A program made the translations under genes and the position numbers. The notes beneath the pieces were generated by a model that had not been told where the DNA came from, searched no databases, and saw only the letters and a list, made by a program, of their open reading frames with translations. From Hyposmocoma kahamanoa (taxonomy: Eukaryota > Arthropoda > Insecta > Lepidoptera > Cosmopterigidae), in the NCBI RefSeq assembly GCF_003589595.1, contig NW_020653855.1, positions 4,297,274-4,361,273 of the forward strand: DNA of 64,000 bases. Direction: 5' to 3'. Positions 43,550 to 55,200 of this stretch are shown one piece after another (the first letter of the stretch is position 1; every line of letters starts with the position of its first letter).

Positions 43550-43601
43550 AAGGTACGTGATACCCAAAACTGATCGAAACAAAAATCTTTAAAGATGAAA
43601 G

Positions 43602-43790
43602 ACTGCCTCCGTGGCCCAACCACGCAGAGGTCCCAGGTTCGATTCGCGGGCCGGGAGAAATATTTGTATGGCCTCCATTTATTTATCTCGTGAGTTTGGG
43701 TGTAATTTTATGTATATGTCCATGGCACCCGTGACACAGGGTTTCCCTAGTGCGGGGCTAAGTTGAGTGTGTGCGTTATTATAAAAAAAA
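43602..43790 (+). repeat. Family S SINE
   Basis: CTGCCTCCGTGGCCCAACCA (box A region with part of the loop deleted), CCAGGTTCGATTCGCGGG (box B), through GTGCGTTATTATAAAAAAAA. Confidence 0.85.
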
Positions 43791-43889
43791 ATTACCCGGT
43801 TTTAAAACTAATTAGTTGCTTAAACTCTTACTTTTAATAAATATGGCCGAAGAAGTACAAAATGATACAATCTAACCAGCCTGTATCAC

Positions 43890-43960
43890 AGTACTTCCCT
43901 GGATAAACTCTTTCACAACAAGGTCTACAACTACTAAAAAGTAAAACTTATCACAATCAG
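43890..43960 (-). repeat. Family A, remaining 5' part
   Basis: AGTACTTCCCTGGATAAACT CTTTCACAAC joins 42915-43158. Confidence 0.8.
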
Positions 43961-44994
43961 TAGCACTGCGTTAGCTACCATAAACACATTTCAAGTTCAT
44001 GAATTTGCAAAAAATATAAGAAACGCTTAGACCCCCTACACAAAATAGAAAAAAGTGCCATGTAGCCTACGAGACAAAGTAGTTTGGGAACCTCTGGTGT
44101 ACATAATGTTTGTATTACTTCTGTTGATGGCAGCGTGGGAAAAAGGTCAACACTGTCGTACATATCTCACCCAGATTGAGTATATCATTAAAAAGGCCTG
44201 ATCAAAAGTAATGAGAATGGCGGCGTGTGTGAAGTTGATGCTAGTGGAGGAAGGTTGAGTGAGGCGAGGAGTGTAATGGATGGAGGTCTTTAGCATCGTA
44301 TAATGAGACAAGGAAGTGTAACTCCGCACAAACGTTCCAGTGCAGCTTATTTGTGTGCACGCCAGACGCGCGACTTATAAACTTCATGAAGTCAAATGTC
44401 GTGAGTCAATCTCGGCTGCATGAAGGTGGTTTCGACTGCATGCAGTTCATGCGTGAAGTCGTTATCCGATAACCTCGATTGCACGAAGTTGATAATTCCT
44501 TCACGCATTAACTGCAAACATCCAGTCAATGTTTATAACAATGCTGCTAAGAGAGCAGCCTACGGACGCACACATTTGCAAATCTCGAGGTGCACTTGAG
44601 TTGCACAGCGCAAGTCGTACTCGCCGACCATTATAGAATTTATTGAAAGCGTTCGTTTGATAGTTCGGTGTTTTAATTTTGAAATATACGGTTTTTTTCT
44701 ATTTCAATGAGGGACAAATAGCCAGAGCATTTAAGAACCAGGCTCTTGTCGATAAAGTCTCCACTTATGTACATACAATCTCGCATCTTATTTCTAATTC
44801 ATGATCATAGTCCTATAATTGCGATAATGACCGCGATGCGGGCACATTAATGTTAATAAGTAAGTACAATTAAAACGTAACAACCCTACGCTCCGAGAGG
44901 CGTGTAGGCATTGACATTGAGTTGGACTACTTGTTTTATTATATTTTTAGTCTTTGCTCCGTATAAGATAGGCAGATATATAGTTATTATATCA
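43961..44994. other. No gene recognised
   Basis: 44340-44640 is CpG-richer than its flanks (TGTGTGCACGCC, GACGCACACATTTGC) and may be another decayed TIR element; not supported further. Confidence 0.3.
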
Positions 44995-45055
44995 CACTGT
45001 TAATACAATAGTGTATTAACATAAAAAGTGTATTTTTTCAGAATTTATGAATATG
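44995..45055. repeat. Family J repeat, copy 2
   Basis: CACTGTTAATACAATAGTGT ATTAAC; see 34797. Confidence 0.55.
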
Positions 45056-45082
45056 GAATTATTCACCAGGAAGGTTATTATA

Positions 45083-45485
45083 ATCTCAGTACGGAGTACT
45101 AAAAAAACCGACCTCAAAAGTACGTGGAATTATATATAATTACCAATTTTTATTGAAATCGGTTACCGGAAAGTACGTAAACCCGGATTCATCCCCTAGT
45201 TCGCCATTATACAGGACTTGACACTAGAAATAATAAAAATCGGTTCTCACTACTCAAGGTATGTTGAGAGTGAAAAACGCCTTCAATTGGAGAATAGCAA
45301 AACCAACCATTAAAATAATTGCTCCTTATAATAAAAATCAGGCGCTATCTAAAAAAATCTTCATGCGGGAACAGCCACCCTTAGAGGTGAATGATTTTCT
45401 TCAAAATTTAATGGGACCACTATGGAGGTACCCTCTTTCCAACGAAAAAAGAATCATGAAAATCGGTTCACAAACACCGTAATAC
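45083..45485 (+). repeat. Family D copy, 3'-truncated
   Basis: ATCTCAGTACGGAGTACTAA to GAATCATGAAAATCGGTTCA. Confidence 0.8.
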
Positions 45486-45829
45486 AACATAATAATGTTG
45501 TAACTCACAATAGCAGTGCGATGTGTTAGTACGACTTAAAACGTACCCAACTTTTTAAGACAAGGCTAAGAAGGTAAACAACTTTCTTTTCTTTTGCATT
45601 CCGTTGTCCTACTACGCGAGAAGAAAGCAAAAAAAGTATGTCAGAGCGGTCGTGGGCGGAGGTACATAATGTTTGCCAAGTCCCCTAGGCGAGGCGTGTT
45701 TTTTAGTATTACCTTTTAAATTATAGGCTTATTTCACGCATGTGTGATGTGAAATCATACGTACACTGTAACTATTTCTACCGCCTTGTACTATTTCATC
45801 ACTCTTGCACGTATATATAGTATGATTGC

Positions 45830-46440
45830 ATGCAGGCTAACTTGACTGTAATGCCCCAAATAAAACCCTCAAACCTTTTTTTCTGCTCATTGCACGACCG
45901 TAGCTGTAACCCCAGCCTACGTCTGATCCCCCGATGGTGGAAAGGGGTTGGCGGGATTAATTCGTGTAATTGTACGTAAATGTAACACACTCTCCGAGAC
46001 ACATCCTATATAATACCGATAAGCAGGCAACTTTACGGTGTCCAAGGCTTTGCAGCTTTGCCTCTACTAATTCCGAGTCACCTATAAGCCTTTCGGCACG
46101 CTTGTCGATTGAATCCAAGGTGGTCAGTTGGCATGTAGCAGAGCCATCCCATAGGTGGCAGCAATATACCTTAGAAGACCGGACTTGTGCTTGGTACAGT
46201 TGAAGCAACTGTTCCGGTGTGAAGTAACGACTCACCTTGGACAGGATGTCTTTAGGCTTTTTGGCTGCATTTTTGGCTACACATTCTTTATATCATTCCA
46301 TGATGGAGACAGTCAGCTATCGGTCAGGTCAAAGGGATTCCGTTTTATGGAGAATAGATACGCTTGCGTTTTGGTAGCTTGCGTGGCACAAGGACCTTGC
46401 ATCCACCATACGCAAAATAGGCGTCTGGACGTCTAGTTAC
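45830..46440 (-). pseudogene. LINE ORF2 C-terminal fragment
   Basis: The minus-strand frame from 46235 reads SRYFTPEQLLQLYQAQVRSS, then YCCHLWDGSATCQLTTLDSI, DKRAERLIGD and VACLSVLYRMCLGECVTF. This is the conserved region after the reverse transcriptase in Jockey-like LINEs (typical YFTPEQLLxLYKAQVR...EYCSHLWDGA). Further upstream at 46310-46400 is KTQAYLFS in another frame. The frame fails after GECV and a shifted frame continues with PPTPFHHRGIRRR. The catalytic core is absent. Family A lies on its upstream side (46497). Confidence 0.7.
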
Positions 46441-46496
46441 GGACACCAGCCCGACCATATCATCGTAACTAGCATTTAGCAATTAGCAGCAGTACA

Positions 46497-46785
46497 GCTC
46501 CTTGTGAAAGAGTTCGTCCAGGGAAGTACTGCCACCTCACCTATCCCTGCCGCCAAGCAGTAATGTTAGCATTACTATGTTTCGGTTTTGAAGGGTAAGG
46601 GTGCTGGTGAAATTACAGGCACATGGGACTTGTCACCTTATGTCTCAAGATGATGGGCGCAATGGCAGTGCCCCTCAGATCTTTGCGATTTAAAGCTCTG
46701 AGTGGCACTGCAACTGTTATGGACAGACGAGTAGCTTACCATCAGGCGCACGACTTGTTCGTCCCGTCACTTGATATTATTTAAA
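46497..46785 (+). repeat. Family A copy, best full-length example
   Basis: Runs from CTTGTGAAAGAGTTCGTCCA to CACTTGATATTATTTAAAAA with every block present, about 289 bp. Used as the reference for the family. No tRNA-like promoter boxes seen, so a LINE 3' end or non-tRNA SINE is likelier. Confidence 0.85.
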
Positions 46786-47744
46786 AAAAAACTATTTAGA
46801 GCGGACCCGTGCGCGGCTGCTGCAAAAGTTTATACACCTTCTTTTTTTATCGACTACAATATTCTTTTGTATTTTATTACAAAACTTCCTAAATTGTTTT
46901 CACGCAAAAAATATATATAATAATGTTTTCTCTCGGGAAAACATAAATATAAATTACGCATGAATAAAATAATACACCTCTTTTACGCATAAATCTCTTC
47001 AGGCATGGAAAAACGTGTATATAATCGCACAGGGCATCTTGTCGTTTCCGTAAAAGCACTTACAACGTTTATTCTTGTATATTATTTTATCTTATTTTTT
47101 GGTGTGAAATTAGACTAACATACAATAAGCGCACAGAAGTATTTATTTTTTGTAGGAGTCTATATACTTTAATATTATAAGCTTTAGTATGATATGCATA
47201 TCGATTGTTTATAAAATTACAGACTCTGATTCTATTCGGTTTTATTATGCATGGACTGTGGTTTTGTTAAGTATGAGTGCCTTCGTAAAATATAGTAGCA
47301 ATGAGACTACTTCGGCTTATTGCTCATCATTTAAAGCAGGCGTTTATTTTTTATAATATTTAATCAAAATCAATCTCAGTTCTCAAGTTTTTCTAGCATT
47401 CATATGGTTACAGCTCTTAAATGTGTTGCCCGCCGATCTCGCTCCGAGAAACCCGCAAGTAATCGACCCCCGACACCACTAACATCCACTTCGATCTAAA
47501 GTGTAACAAACGACGAAATGGTTTATACCCAACTGAAATTCCTTTTATCGGTAAATGAATTGAACAGTGTCGAGGAATTTCTTTCGAAGAAATTGTAATT
47601 TTCTTTTTTCTATTGGACGTAATGATTTTTATTAAAAACGAGTAATTCAATTTTTTCTTGTTAAATTGTTTTATTTGATATTACGAGGATATTGTGGATT
47701 TTTCTCTATTTATATTTACTACAATAAATGTAAATGCGGTAAAT
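46786..47744. other. No feature recognised
   Basis: AT-rich, short frames. Confidence 0.35.
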
Positions 47745-47850
47745 ACCCTCTTTGCAGCAAAAAAGAGTCAGAGTAATCGCGTACCTTACACACGAAAGAA
47801 ATAAAAGTCGAATTGAGAACTTCCTTCTTTTTTGAAGTCGGTTAAAAAGA
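47745..47850 (+). repeat. Family D right-end fragment
   Basis: AGTCGAATTGAGAACTTCCT TCTTTTTTGAAGTCGGTTAAAA. Confidence 0.65.
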
Positions 47851-48072
47851 GATAAAGTACTGGCTTGCATGTAATACAAAAACTGTTACGAAAAGTTGGT
47901 TTTTTTCAGAATAGTTATTAATAAAAATATGTTCCGTAATTATTATGAAAATTATGAAAATAGCTCCAGAACAGTGTACAGTAATTTTACTTTTAAAGAG
48001 GACTTCCACATGTTTTTCAACTATCGTTAAGAGTCTATACTACCACAAATGGCTTTGGTTGATTCCGCATCA

Positions 48073-48692
48073 CCGCTCACGCGATGCGCTCCTCCTACCG
48101 CAAAATGGCAGCTATTTGGTTTCGCAATTAGAAAAGCGTTCAGTTTAAATACAAGTTTTTATAAAAAAAAATTAATATTCTGCATTGCTAAATAAATACC
48201 CTCCGTACTACCAACAAAAACATCTCAAATAAAACGCAGTAATACACCGCAAATCTTGCACTTATAAAACACTAAAGAAATTTTTGGTGTACTTGGATAA
48301 ATATGATAATATTCCGTTTGAGTGGTTCTAACGTTTACCATGAAATTACTGCTTAAAGTATAGTTTATAAACATTTATACTCAGGGTAAACTTAAAAAAC
48401 GCTACGTACGGTATGTTTGTTACGGTATGTTTTCAATAAATAAACACCGAAATCACCAGCCCAAACAAGAACAGACACGATGGTCGTGACGTATTTTTGA
48501 AGTTGTTTATTTTTTTAAATGACAGACCCAGGCATTCAAAACTTTATGGTTTGCTAGAGTAGTGACCGAAATAGCAATTAATATTAGTTATTTTATCTGT
48601 TATAACTTCGATATCCGATAAATCGGTATAAAATCATCACCGGCACCTCTAGGTGTGGTATGCGTCTACGGCTGCATGTATCGCGTGAGCGG
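48073..48692 (-). mobile_element. Family F TIR element, copy 1 (620 bp)
   Basis: Ends CCGCTCACGCGATGCG and, inverted, CCGCTCACGCGATACATGCA. Interior matches 53486-53947 in the opposite direction (ATACCGTAAGTAGC-type, TTTCGGTGTTTATTTATTGA, TACGGAGGGTATTTATTTA). Non-coding. No convincing TSD. Confidence 0.65.
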
Positions 48693-49054
48693 TTATCAGT
48701 GAAGTGTTGAATCAAACACTTTGAAAAAAATATATAGTAAAATTGAGAATATACACTGATTAGTATATGCTGTGAAAACAAGATTCCTAAAATGTTCACG
48801 TTAGAAAAAAAACACAAAGTTACCTCCAAATTTCAATAGGTACTTTACATAGCATACGATGTACATTTTTCAAATGGATTTAATTACGTTCGTAAAAAAA
48901 ATTAATTCTGAAATATAACCTGTGTCCCTGCCGTTCGACCTGTGGAATAGAACCGTAATAAAACGGATTCAGTACGGGAAAAAAATGAATTCGGGCTGAG
49001 GTAGTATCCACTCTTGAGGAGACCGCGGTAAAGAAAACAGCTTCAATTATTTTT

Positions 49055-49171
49055 ATGTGAATATCAATTCAATAAAAATTTAAATACAATGAATAGCGAA
49101 ATCTGTAGCCGGGGTTGTAAAGATATAACTGGGTGACGAAATATCATAGATTTCTTATAGATGGTGCTATG
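49055..49171 (+). repeat. Family B SINE, left part of interrupted copy
   Basis: TTGTAAAGATATAACTGGGT to AGATGGTGCTATG; resumes at 49550. Confidence 0.75.
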
Positions 49172-49549
49172 CTTAGAATAATAATGCATAGAAACCTAGC
49201 CCGCACACGCTAAGTGAGGCAAATTGAAGCGCGCCAAAAGGGCCTACACGAGCGGGCGGGCCTTCAGTGCTCAAGGTCAACTTGCACCGCGAACAGGTCA
49301 AGAATTTTAGCTAAAAATGACGAAATGTCCGGTAAATGAGTGTAAAAATACGTCAGACAAACATAAAATAGATACTAACATCACATTCCACAAGGAAGTA
49401 ACGCGTTTCAACTTTTATTTTTATAAAAATATTCACTAAAACCGAAAATTAACCTACTACTAAAACTAGCCTACATGAAGCTGATTTTTGCCTCACTTGT
49501 GACAGTTCGTTTGATATGAAATTATCATTCTATGCGTTATTATTCTAAG
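49172..49549 (+). mobile_element. Non-autonomous P-superfamily element, copy 1 (378 bp)
   Basis: Ends CTTAGAATAATAATGCATAG and, inverted, CTTAGAATAATAACGCATAG. Perfect 8-bp TSD GTGCTATG at 49164-49171 and 49550-49557, made inside a family B SINE. Encodes a THAP-like start (next entry). THAP plus 8-bp TSD points to the P superfamily. Confidence 0.8.
49317..49439 (+). pseudogene. THAP-domain N-terminus, 40 codons
   Basis: Reads MTKCPVNECKNTSDKHKIDT then NITFHK. M-x-x-C-x4-C near the start and TFHK about 20 residues later match the opening half of the C2CH THAP zinc-binding domain found at the N-terminus of P-element transposase. The second zinc pair (C-x2-H) is missing; after TFHK the frame runs into AT-rich sequence and stops. 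Copy 2 has the same frame with few changes. It looks like the first exon of a deleted transposase gene. Confidence 0.65.
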
Positions 49550-49765
49550 GTGCTATGGCTAAAAATTCGTTGAAAAACCAAATACAAAGATACGACGCAA
49601 GCACATAGAAAAATTCGTGAGATCCGCTGGTTCGTTCCGTGGCTTAGTTGGTATAGCGGCTGGCACAGTGTGCTAAAAGACGTCGGTTCGGATCGAAGTA
49701 ATTTTTTCTGGGTGTTCGATCTTTGCATTAATAATTATAATATAATAATTAGTAGATACTGTTCA
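49550..49765 (+). repeat. Family B SINE, right part
   Basis: GTGCTATGGCTAAAAATTCG, CGCAAGCACATAGAAAAATT, box A CCGTGGCTTAGTTGGTATAG, box B region GACGTCGGTTCGGATCG (shortened), tail CGATCTTTGCATTAATAATT. Confidence 0.75.
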
Positions 49766-49991
49766 TTTTTATTATCATTAAGTGCATTAGATCCTCTTTT
49801 GAAGTTCTAAATAAGCCTCGCTATTATGCGCGTCTATTCAAAGTAAAGTCTACCTTGTTCGTCTAAGTTTCAATACTGTTTGTGTATACAGACTTAAGTT
49901 TTGCACAATACCTGTAACTTAGGCTGACATTTTGCCTTGAACATGTTTGTGTTTTTGTTAAATGTGTTGAGTTTGTTTTTTTTATTATCAA

Positions 49992-50100
49992 AAGTGACGG
50001 GATGAACAAACCTTGCGACACGCCTGTCCTTAACAGTTGCAGTGCCGCCTTTAAATTTCAAAGAATTGAGGGACACAGCACTGCGCCCGTTATGTAAATT
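49992..50100 (-). repeat. Family A 3' half, reverse
   Basis: AGTGACGGGATGAACAAACC to GCACTGCGCCCGTTATG. Confidence 0.7.
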
Positions 50101-50112
50101 GATGAGTTTCAT

Positions 50113-50397
50113 CATTGGCTTACAATTATATGGACGTCGGGTTCGCGCTAAAAAGTGTCCGAACTTATAGGGCGTTAAAATCGTATACAGAGCGTCATTC
50201 ACGCTTTAGTCTTCGTTTGTTCGACTGACAGCGAAGCAAGCAAAATTAGACAGTACTGCGATGACATTACAATTTAAATTCAACGTTTTAGCTTTGTCAT
50301 ATTCCTTTACATGTCACTACGTTTAAATAGGTTGACTTGGGACATTTTTTCGTGGTTTTTGTATTAGACCCGTCGTCCATTTATTTCTAAGTCAATG
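50113..50397 (+). mobile_element. Family E MITE, copy 3 (285 bp, long form)
   Basis: Ends CATTGGCTTACAATTATATG and the inverse of CATTGACTTAGAAATAAATG. 8-bp duplication AGTTTCAT / AGTCTCAT with one mismatch. Contains about 57 bp absent from the short form. Confidence 0.85.
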
Positions 50398-50679
50398 AGT
50401 CTCATAGTAAAATAACATAGCCTTGATTGATTTCAACTATCAATTGAAATAACACAAATAGTATAAACCTTTTCTGAATAAAAGTCTGTTACTGTCAATT
50501 ATCTGTCAACTTAGCGTTGCCATTTTAATCACTGCTGCTAATAATTACGTACGAAAGTTTGACAGAAATAGTGGTTTAAACAGAAACAATGAGACAAAAA
50601 ACTAGAATATTAATGCTAGTGGGATCATGTTTCGTCTCAAATGTTTAGTCTACATTACTACCAAATTAGAATATTCTAT

Positions 50680-51140
50680 AATCTCAGTACCGAGTACTAA
50701 AAAAACCGACCTCAAAATAAGTGGAATTACGTCTATTTGCTAAATTTTATTGAAATATACCCTAGTTCACCACTATACAGGTGTTGACACTGAAGATAAT
50801 AAAAAACGGTTCTCCCTACTCAAAGTATATTGAGAGAAAAACGCCTTGAATTGGAGAAATAGCAAAATCAATCTTTAAAGTAATTGCTCCTAAATTAAAG
50901 TTAGGCGCTATTTATAAAAATGAATCTTCATGCGTGAACAGCCACCCTTCGAGGTGGATGATTTTCTTCAAAATGAAATGGGACCACTATGGAAGTACCC
51001 CCTTTCCAACAAAAAAAGAATCATGAAAATCGGTTCACAAATACCGGAGTTATCGCGCAACATATATACAAAAAACATACGACGAGAACATATAGACGAA
51101 TAGAGAACCTCCTCCGTTTTTGAAGTGGGTTAAAAAATGA
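50680..51140 (+). repeat. Family D copy, near full length
   Basis: ATCTCAGTACCGAGTACTAA through CAGCCACCCTTCGAGGTGG to GAACCTCCTCCGTTTTTGAA. Confidence 0.8.
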
Positions 51141-51199
51141 CCCTTATTCGAATCCAGTAGTGTTTCGTATTACTAGCATCAAACGTAATTAAACAATGT

Positions 51200-51378
51200 T
51201 GGTGGTGAAATTACAGGCACATGGAACTTGTCAACTTATGTCTTAGGGTGACGGTCGCAGTGGCAGTGCCCCTCAGATCTTAGCGATTTAAAGCTCTACA
51301 ACTGTTATAGAGAGGCGTGTAGCTTACTATCAGGCGTACGACTTGTTAGTCCCGTCACTTGATATTATAAAAAAAAGT
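51200..51378 (+). repeat. Family A copy, 5'-truncated
   Basis: TTGGTGGTGAAATTACAGGC to CACTTGATATTATAAAAAAA. Confidence 0.8.
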
Positions 51379-52149
51379 ACAAAATTGTTATTATAATTTT
51401 TTATTTTTTTATTTATTTATTACAAACTTAAAACCTTAAATACTACGTTAATACAATGTAACATAAACATCAACGTTTTCCCGTACATTGCATAGTTAAT
51501 AAACAGCTATATAAACAGCTAGTAGCTAATAAACAGCTAGTTTGCTTAGAAGTTCCATTATTTAATACTAGATGGCGCTGTATTCAATAAACATCAATGA
51601 TAGTTTTGACACACGGTTTTGTTCTATGGGACACAACTAAGGTTACAAAAGAACCCCGTTTTGAGACGTCCATTAGTTGGTTTGTCCAATGTATCCAACT
51701 CAGTTAATGTTAGCAATCACATAAAGACCTCTAAAATTTCTGTTTAATATTTATTTATTATTATTTATATATTATTTAGTTTTCCAGGGGTTGTAAGCTT
51801 TTTCCTCTCGTAGGTTTTAACATGATTTTTCTTTCAAAGGAAAGATATTGCGTAGTAAACATTCTCATATGTTAGAAATTAAAGTCCTTAGTCTTGATCT
51901 AATTAAAAATCATGTTATTGTATAAAACATTCAGTTCATCAGCTCATAAAACGTTCTAAAATACTTAAATGGCCATTGTTCTACGTAATTTCAAAATGCT
52001 ACGAAGGTACTACGAACTTCGTAGCATGTTTTCTTTGTAAGTGGAAAGCAGGGTAATTACAAAATCACGGTCCACTGACAATTTAGGAAGATGAAAATCA
52101 TCGTTACGCTGAATAATTTTAATAGGCATTTTTTATATGTCCGTCTTTA
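51379..52149. other. No feature recognised
   Basis: AT-rich; a short ATAAACAGCTA duplication lies near 51499-51540. Confidence 0.35.
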
Positions 52150-52372
52150 ATAATAATAATAATAACGCACACACTCAACATAGCCCCGCACTAGGGAAAC
52201 CCTGTCTGTGTTCCGGGTGCCATAGACACACACATTAGATAACCACAAATTACACCCAAACTCACGAGAAATAAATGTAGGCCATACAAATATTTCTCCT
52301 GCCTCGGGGATCGAATCTGGGACCTCTGCGTGGCAATCCGGCATGGTAACCGTTCGGCCACTGAGGCAGTCT
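52150..52372 (-). repeat. Family S SINE, full length with ATT tail
   Basis: In reverse: TAATAATAATAATAACGCAC ACACTC (tail), CCCGCACTAGGGAAACCCTG, GGGGATCGAATCTGGGACC (box B), GTAACCGTTCGGCCACTGAG (box A). Confidence 0.85.
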
Positions 52373-53437
52373 TTCATACAAGTCTGTCGTTGTAAAAACA
52401 TATAAGGACGTCCAATAAGGATCATTTTGCCAAACTCAGCGTAATATGTTATATTTGTAAGTAACATTGTTTTTTATGATACCTATTGATTTAACGAACA
52501 GGTGTGCCGGTTGATAAGCGACCGGTCGACGAGCGGCCGCCAAGCGGAGCCCGCGTGCTTCTAACTGTCATAGCAAAATACACACTATCTATTTAGATTT
52601 TACGTTTTAACTTAAATAAGCGTCTCTGGCACGCGGGCGAGTATTGCTTGAATTTGATTTGATGCGACCGCACCGTTGTATTATTCAGAGGAATTTAAAT
52701 GTTGTTGCCCAGACTATACAATTCAGATTCGCCATTAATGCATATGACGGCGTGGTAATTGAAAACTTTCGCCTCGTGTAACTAGGCTCGTTTTAAATTA
52801 CAAAGATTTATTTAAGAAGAGACCGCTTTTCAAGTTCGTTTTTCTGATAATTGAACCCTAAACCAAATGCACTTACCGCTGAGTCACCGACAAATTATCA
52901 ACAACCCATTTTTGTGCCTTCCACTCTCAGGCCAGAATTTTAGGCCATAGTCAGCCACACTGGCTCAATATGGTTTGGTGACTTCACTCAGTTTCCGAAG
53001 CTTACGAACTTTCGACGTCTAGGTTGTCCACGATGTTTTCCTTCACTGAAAAGCTCATGGTAAATTTCAAATTAAATTTCGTAACAGAATAACACAAGGG
53101 GAAAGGGTTAAAGTTCACCCTTGTATCCATCCATCAAAACAACAATTATATTTTGAACTTTTTGTTGAAAATTAAATTACAAAGAACTACAAGAATTTAA
53201 TAAAGCCATGGGAATATCAACGGAAACAAGTGACGGGGCCAGTGGCCAAAAGTGGAGGTTTGAAGGAGGTAAAAAATATAGAAGGTATGCGGCAATTTTT
53301 TTTTATAATACTAAGTAACGGGACCACCAGCCAGGCTGGCGACTCGCCTACCCATAGCAATCATAGTATCATTTACATGCAGATAAGCAATACCGTGTCA
53401 ACCAACATGATCATAGTTTTACACCTAATGGCACCTA
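52373..53437. other. No gene recognised
   Basis: 52500-52640 is GC-rich with GCCCGCGTGC and its inverse GCACGCGGGC 70 bp apart. 53310-53370 resembles a decayed family A 3' half (GTAACGGGACCACC, CGACTCGCCTACCCATAGCA). Confidence 0.35.
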
Positions 53438-54092
53438 AATATTTTTTCGTTGTTTTTGATAGTTTGTTCTAAAATTTACATATACCCGCTCACGCAATAC
53501 ATGCAGCCGTAGACGCATACCACACCTAGAGGTGCCGGTGATGGTTTTATACCGATTTATCGGATATCGAAGTTATAACAGGTAAAAGAACTAATACTAA
53601 TTGCTATTTCGGTAACTACTCTAGCTAACCATAAATGCTTTAATGCCTGGGTCTGTCATTTAAAAAAAATAAACATCTTCAAAAATACGTCACGACAATC
53701 ATGTGTGTTATTGTTTGGGCTGGTAATTTCGGTGTTTATTTATTGAAAACATACCGTAAGTAGCATTTTTAAAGTTTACCCTGATTATAAATGTTTATAA
53801 ACTATACTTTAAGGAGTAATTTCATGGTAAACGTTAGAAGTGCTTCTTAAGTGCAGGATTTGCGGTGTATTACTGCATTTTATTTGAGATGTTTTTGTTG
53901 GTAGTACGGAGGGTATTTATTTATGCGCTCATGCATCGCGTGAGCGGCTAGAATGAAAACTTTTGCTGTGCTTGTTGTTCGGGAATTATAATAATATCAC
54001 AACAACTCATCATTCCTATGGTGACAATTGCAAAAGTTTTCATTTTACAAATAAATTTAAGAACAAACTATCAAAAACAACGAAAAAATCTT
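53438..54092. mobile_element. Fold-back structure enclosing a family F copy
   Basis: TTCGTTGTTTTTGATAGTTT at about 53445-53464 pairs with its inverse AAACTATCAAAAACAACGAA near 54064-54083. Inside are family F copy 2 and a hairpin TGAAAACTTTTGC / GCAAAAGTTTTCA. Confidence 0.6.
53486..53947 (+). mobile_element. Family F TIR element, copy 2 (462 bp)
   Basis: Ends CCGCTCACGCAATACATGCA and, inverted, CCGCTCACGCGATGCATGAG. See 48073-48692. Confidence 0.65.
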
Positions 54093-54764
54093 TAACTGCC
54101 ATTTTTGCAAATATATAAATATAGTATAAAAATAGACAAATTTATTCTGTATAAAAATTTAAACAAGAATCTTATTAAAAAAGCTTTTATTTACATATAT
54201 GCGCCAGACTATCGCAAACAGTGATATTTATTGTATGGTACTTTAATTAAGTTTAGTAGTGCAAGTTAATCTAAGTGACACCTAAACTAAGTAAAGTGTC
54301 TTTGATCTTGGTATCCAAATCGGTGCTTACAGAATAATGGTTAGTGAACATATTTTCAACATATTTTGTTCAATAACAATAAATTACAATAAAACATGAA
54401 TACTTAATTATATCAATTAGCATCTTAACTTTTATTAATATTACGTCACAAGAAATACTAAATTTTCGGTATCGCTGTAGTTTAATCCTTTTAACCAGTC
54501 TTCGTAGGTTATATACATAATACACAATATACATACAAAACGCTACCAAGAAAGCAAAAGAATCTATGGGAGTATGGAGTTCGAAACCGTTCAGTGCTAC
54601 AAACAATGTCTGCTCATCTTTTGCTAGTTTGGAGTGATATAGGGATATAGGGCGTTAGTGAATGTTTTTTTATTACGGTTAGTTGTATGAACAACTGGCG
54701 TATTGAAAGTACATCACATTTAGCAAGGAGTTCACTGCTGTGGGAAAACGAAAATTTATTAGTT
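54093..54764. other. No feature recognised
   Basis: AT-rich, short frames. Confidence 0.35.
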
Positions 54765-55200
54765 TTTAACCGACTTCAAAGAAGGAGGAGGTTCTCAATT
54801 CGTCTGTATGTTCTTTTTTTTTGTATGTATGTATGTTACGCGATAACTCCGGTATTATATTCCGATTTTCACGATTTCTTTTTTTGTTGGAAAGGGGTAC
54901 TTCCATAGCGGTCCCATTCATTTTGAAGAAAAGCATCCACCTTGAAGGGTGGCTGTTCACGCATGAAGATTCATTTTTATAAATAGCGCCTAACTTTAAT
55001 TTAGGAGCAATTACTTTAATGGTTGATTTTGCTATTTCTCCAATTCAAGGCGTTTTTCTCTCAATATACTTTGAATAGTGAGAATCGATTTTTATTATCT
55101 CCAGTGTCAAGTCCTGTATAGTGGCGAACTAGGGGATATTTTAATAAAATTTAGCTATTAGACGTAATTCCACTTACTTTTGAGGTCGGTTTTTTTAGTA
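54765..55200 (-). repeat. Family D copy, reverse, interrupted at its end
   Basis: AACCGACTTCAAAGAAGGAG to TTTTGAGGTCGGTTTTTTTA GTA. The missing CTCTGTACTGAGATTA is at 57145-57160, beyond the TIR element. Confidence 0.85.

Larger units (their letters stand above)
43159..43889. mobile_element. 731-bp TIR element inside family A
   Basis: Ends GTGACACAGACTGGTTAGAT and, inverted, GTGATACAGGCTGGTTAGAT; 23 of 25 match. Flanked by AGTACT at 43153-43158 and 43890-43895. The site allows a TA, GTAC or AGTACT duplication. Carries a family S SINE and one exon-like open block. Confidence 0.75.

Noticed and set aside
45957..46235. Possible stand-alone 92-residue protein
   Set aside because: The reading is plainly the C-terminal part of a LINE ORF2 and lacks the catalytic core.
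54765..55200. Family D as a Helitron
   Set aside because: All D left ends start ATCTCAGTAC after A or T, which is suggestive, but the right ends (GTCGGTTAAAA) lack a hairpin plus CTRR. Left unclassified.
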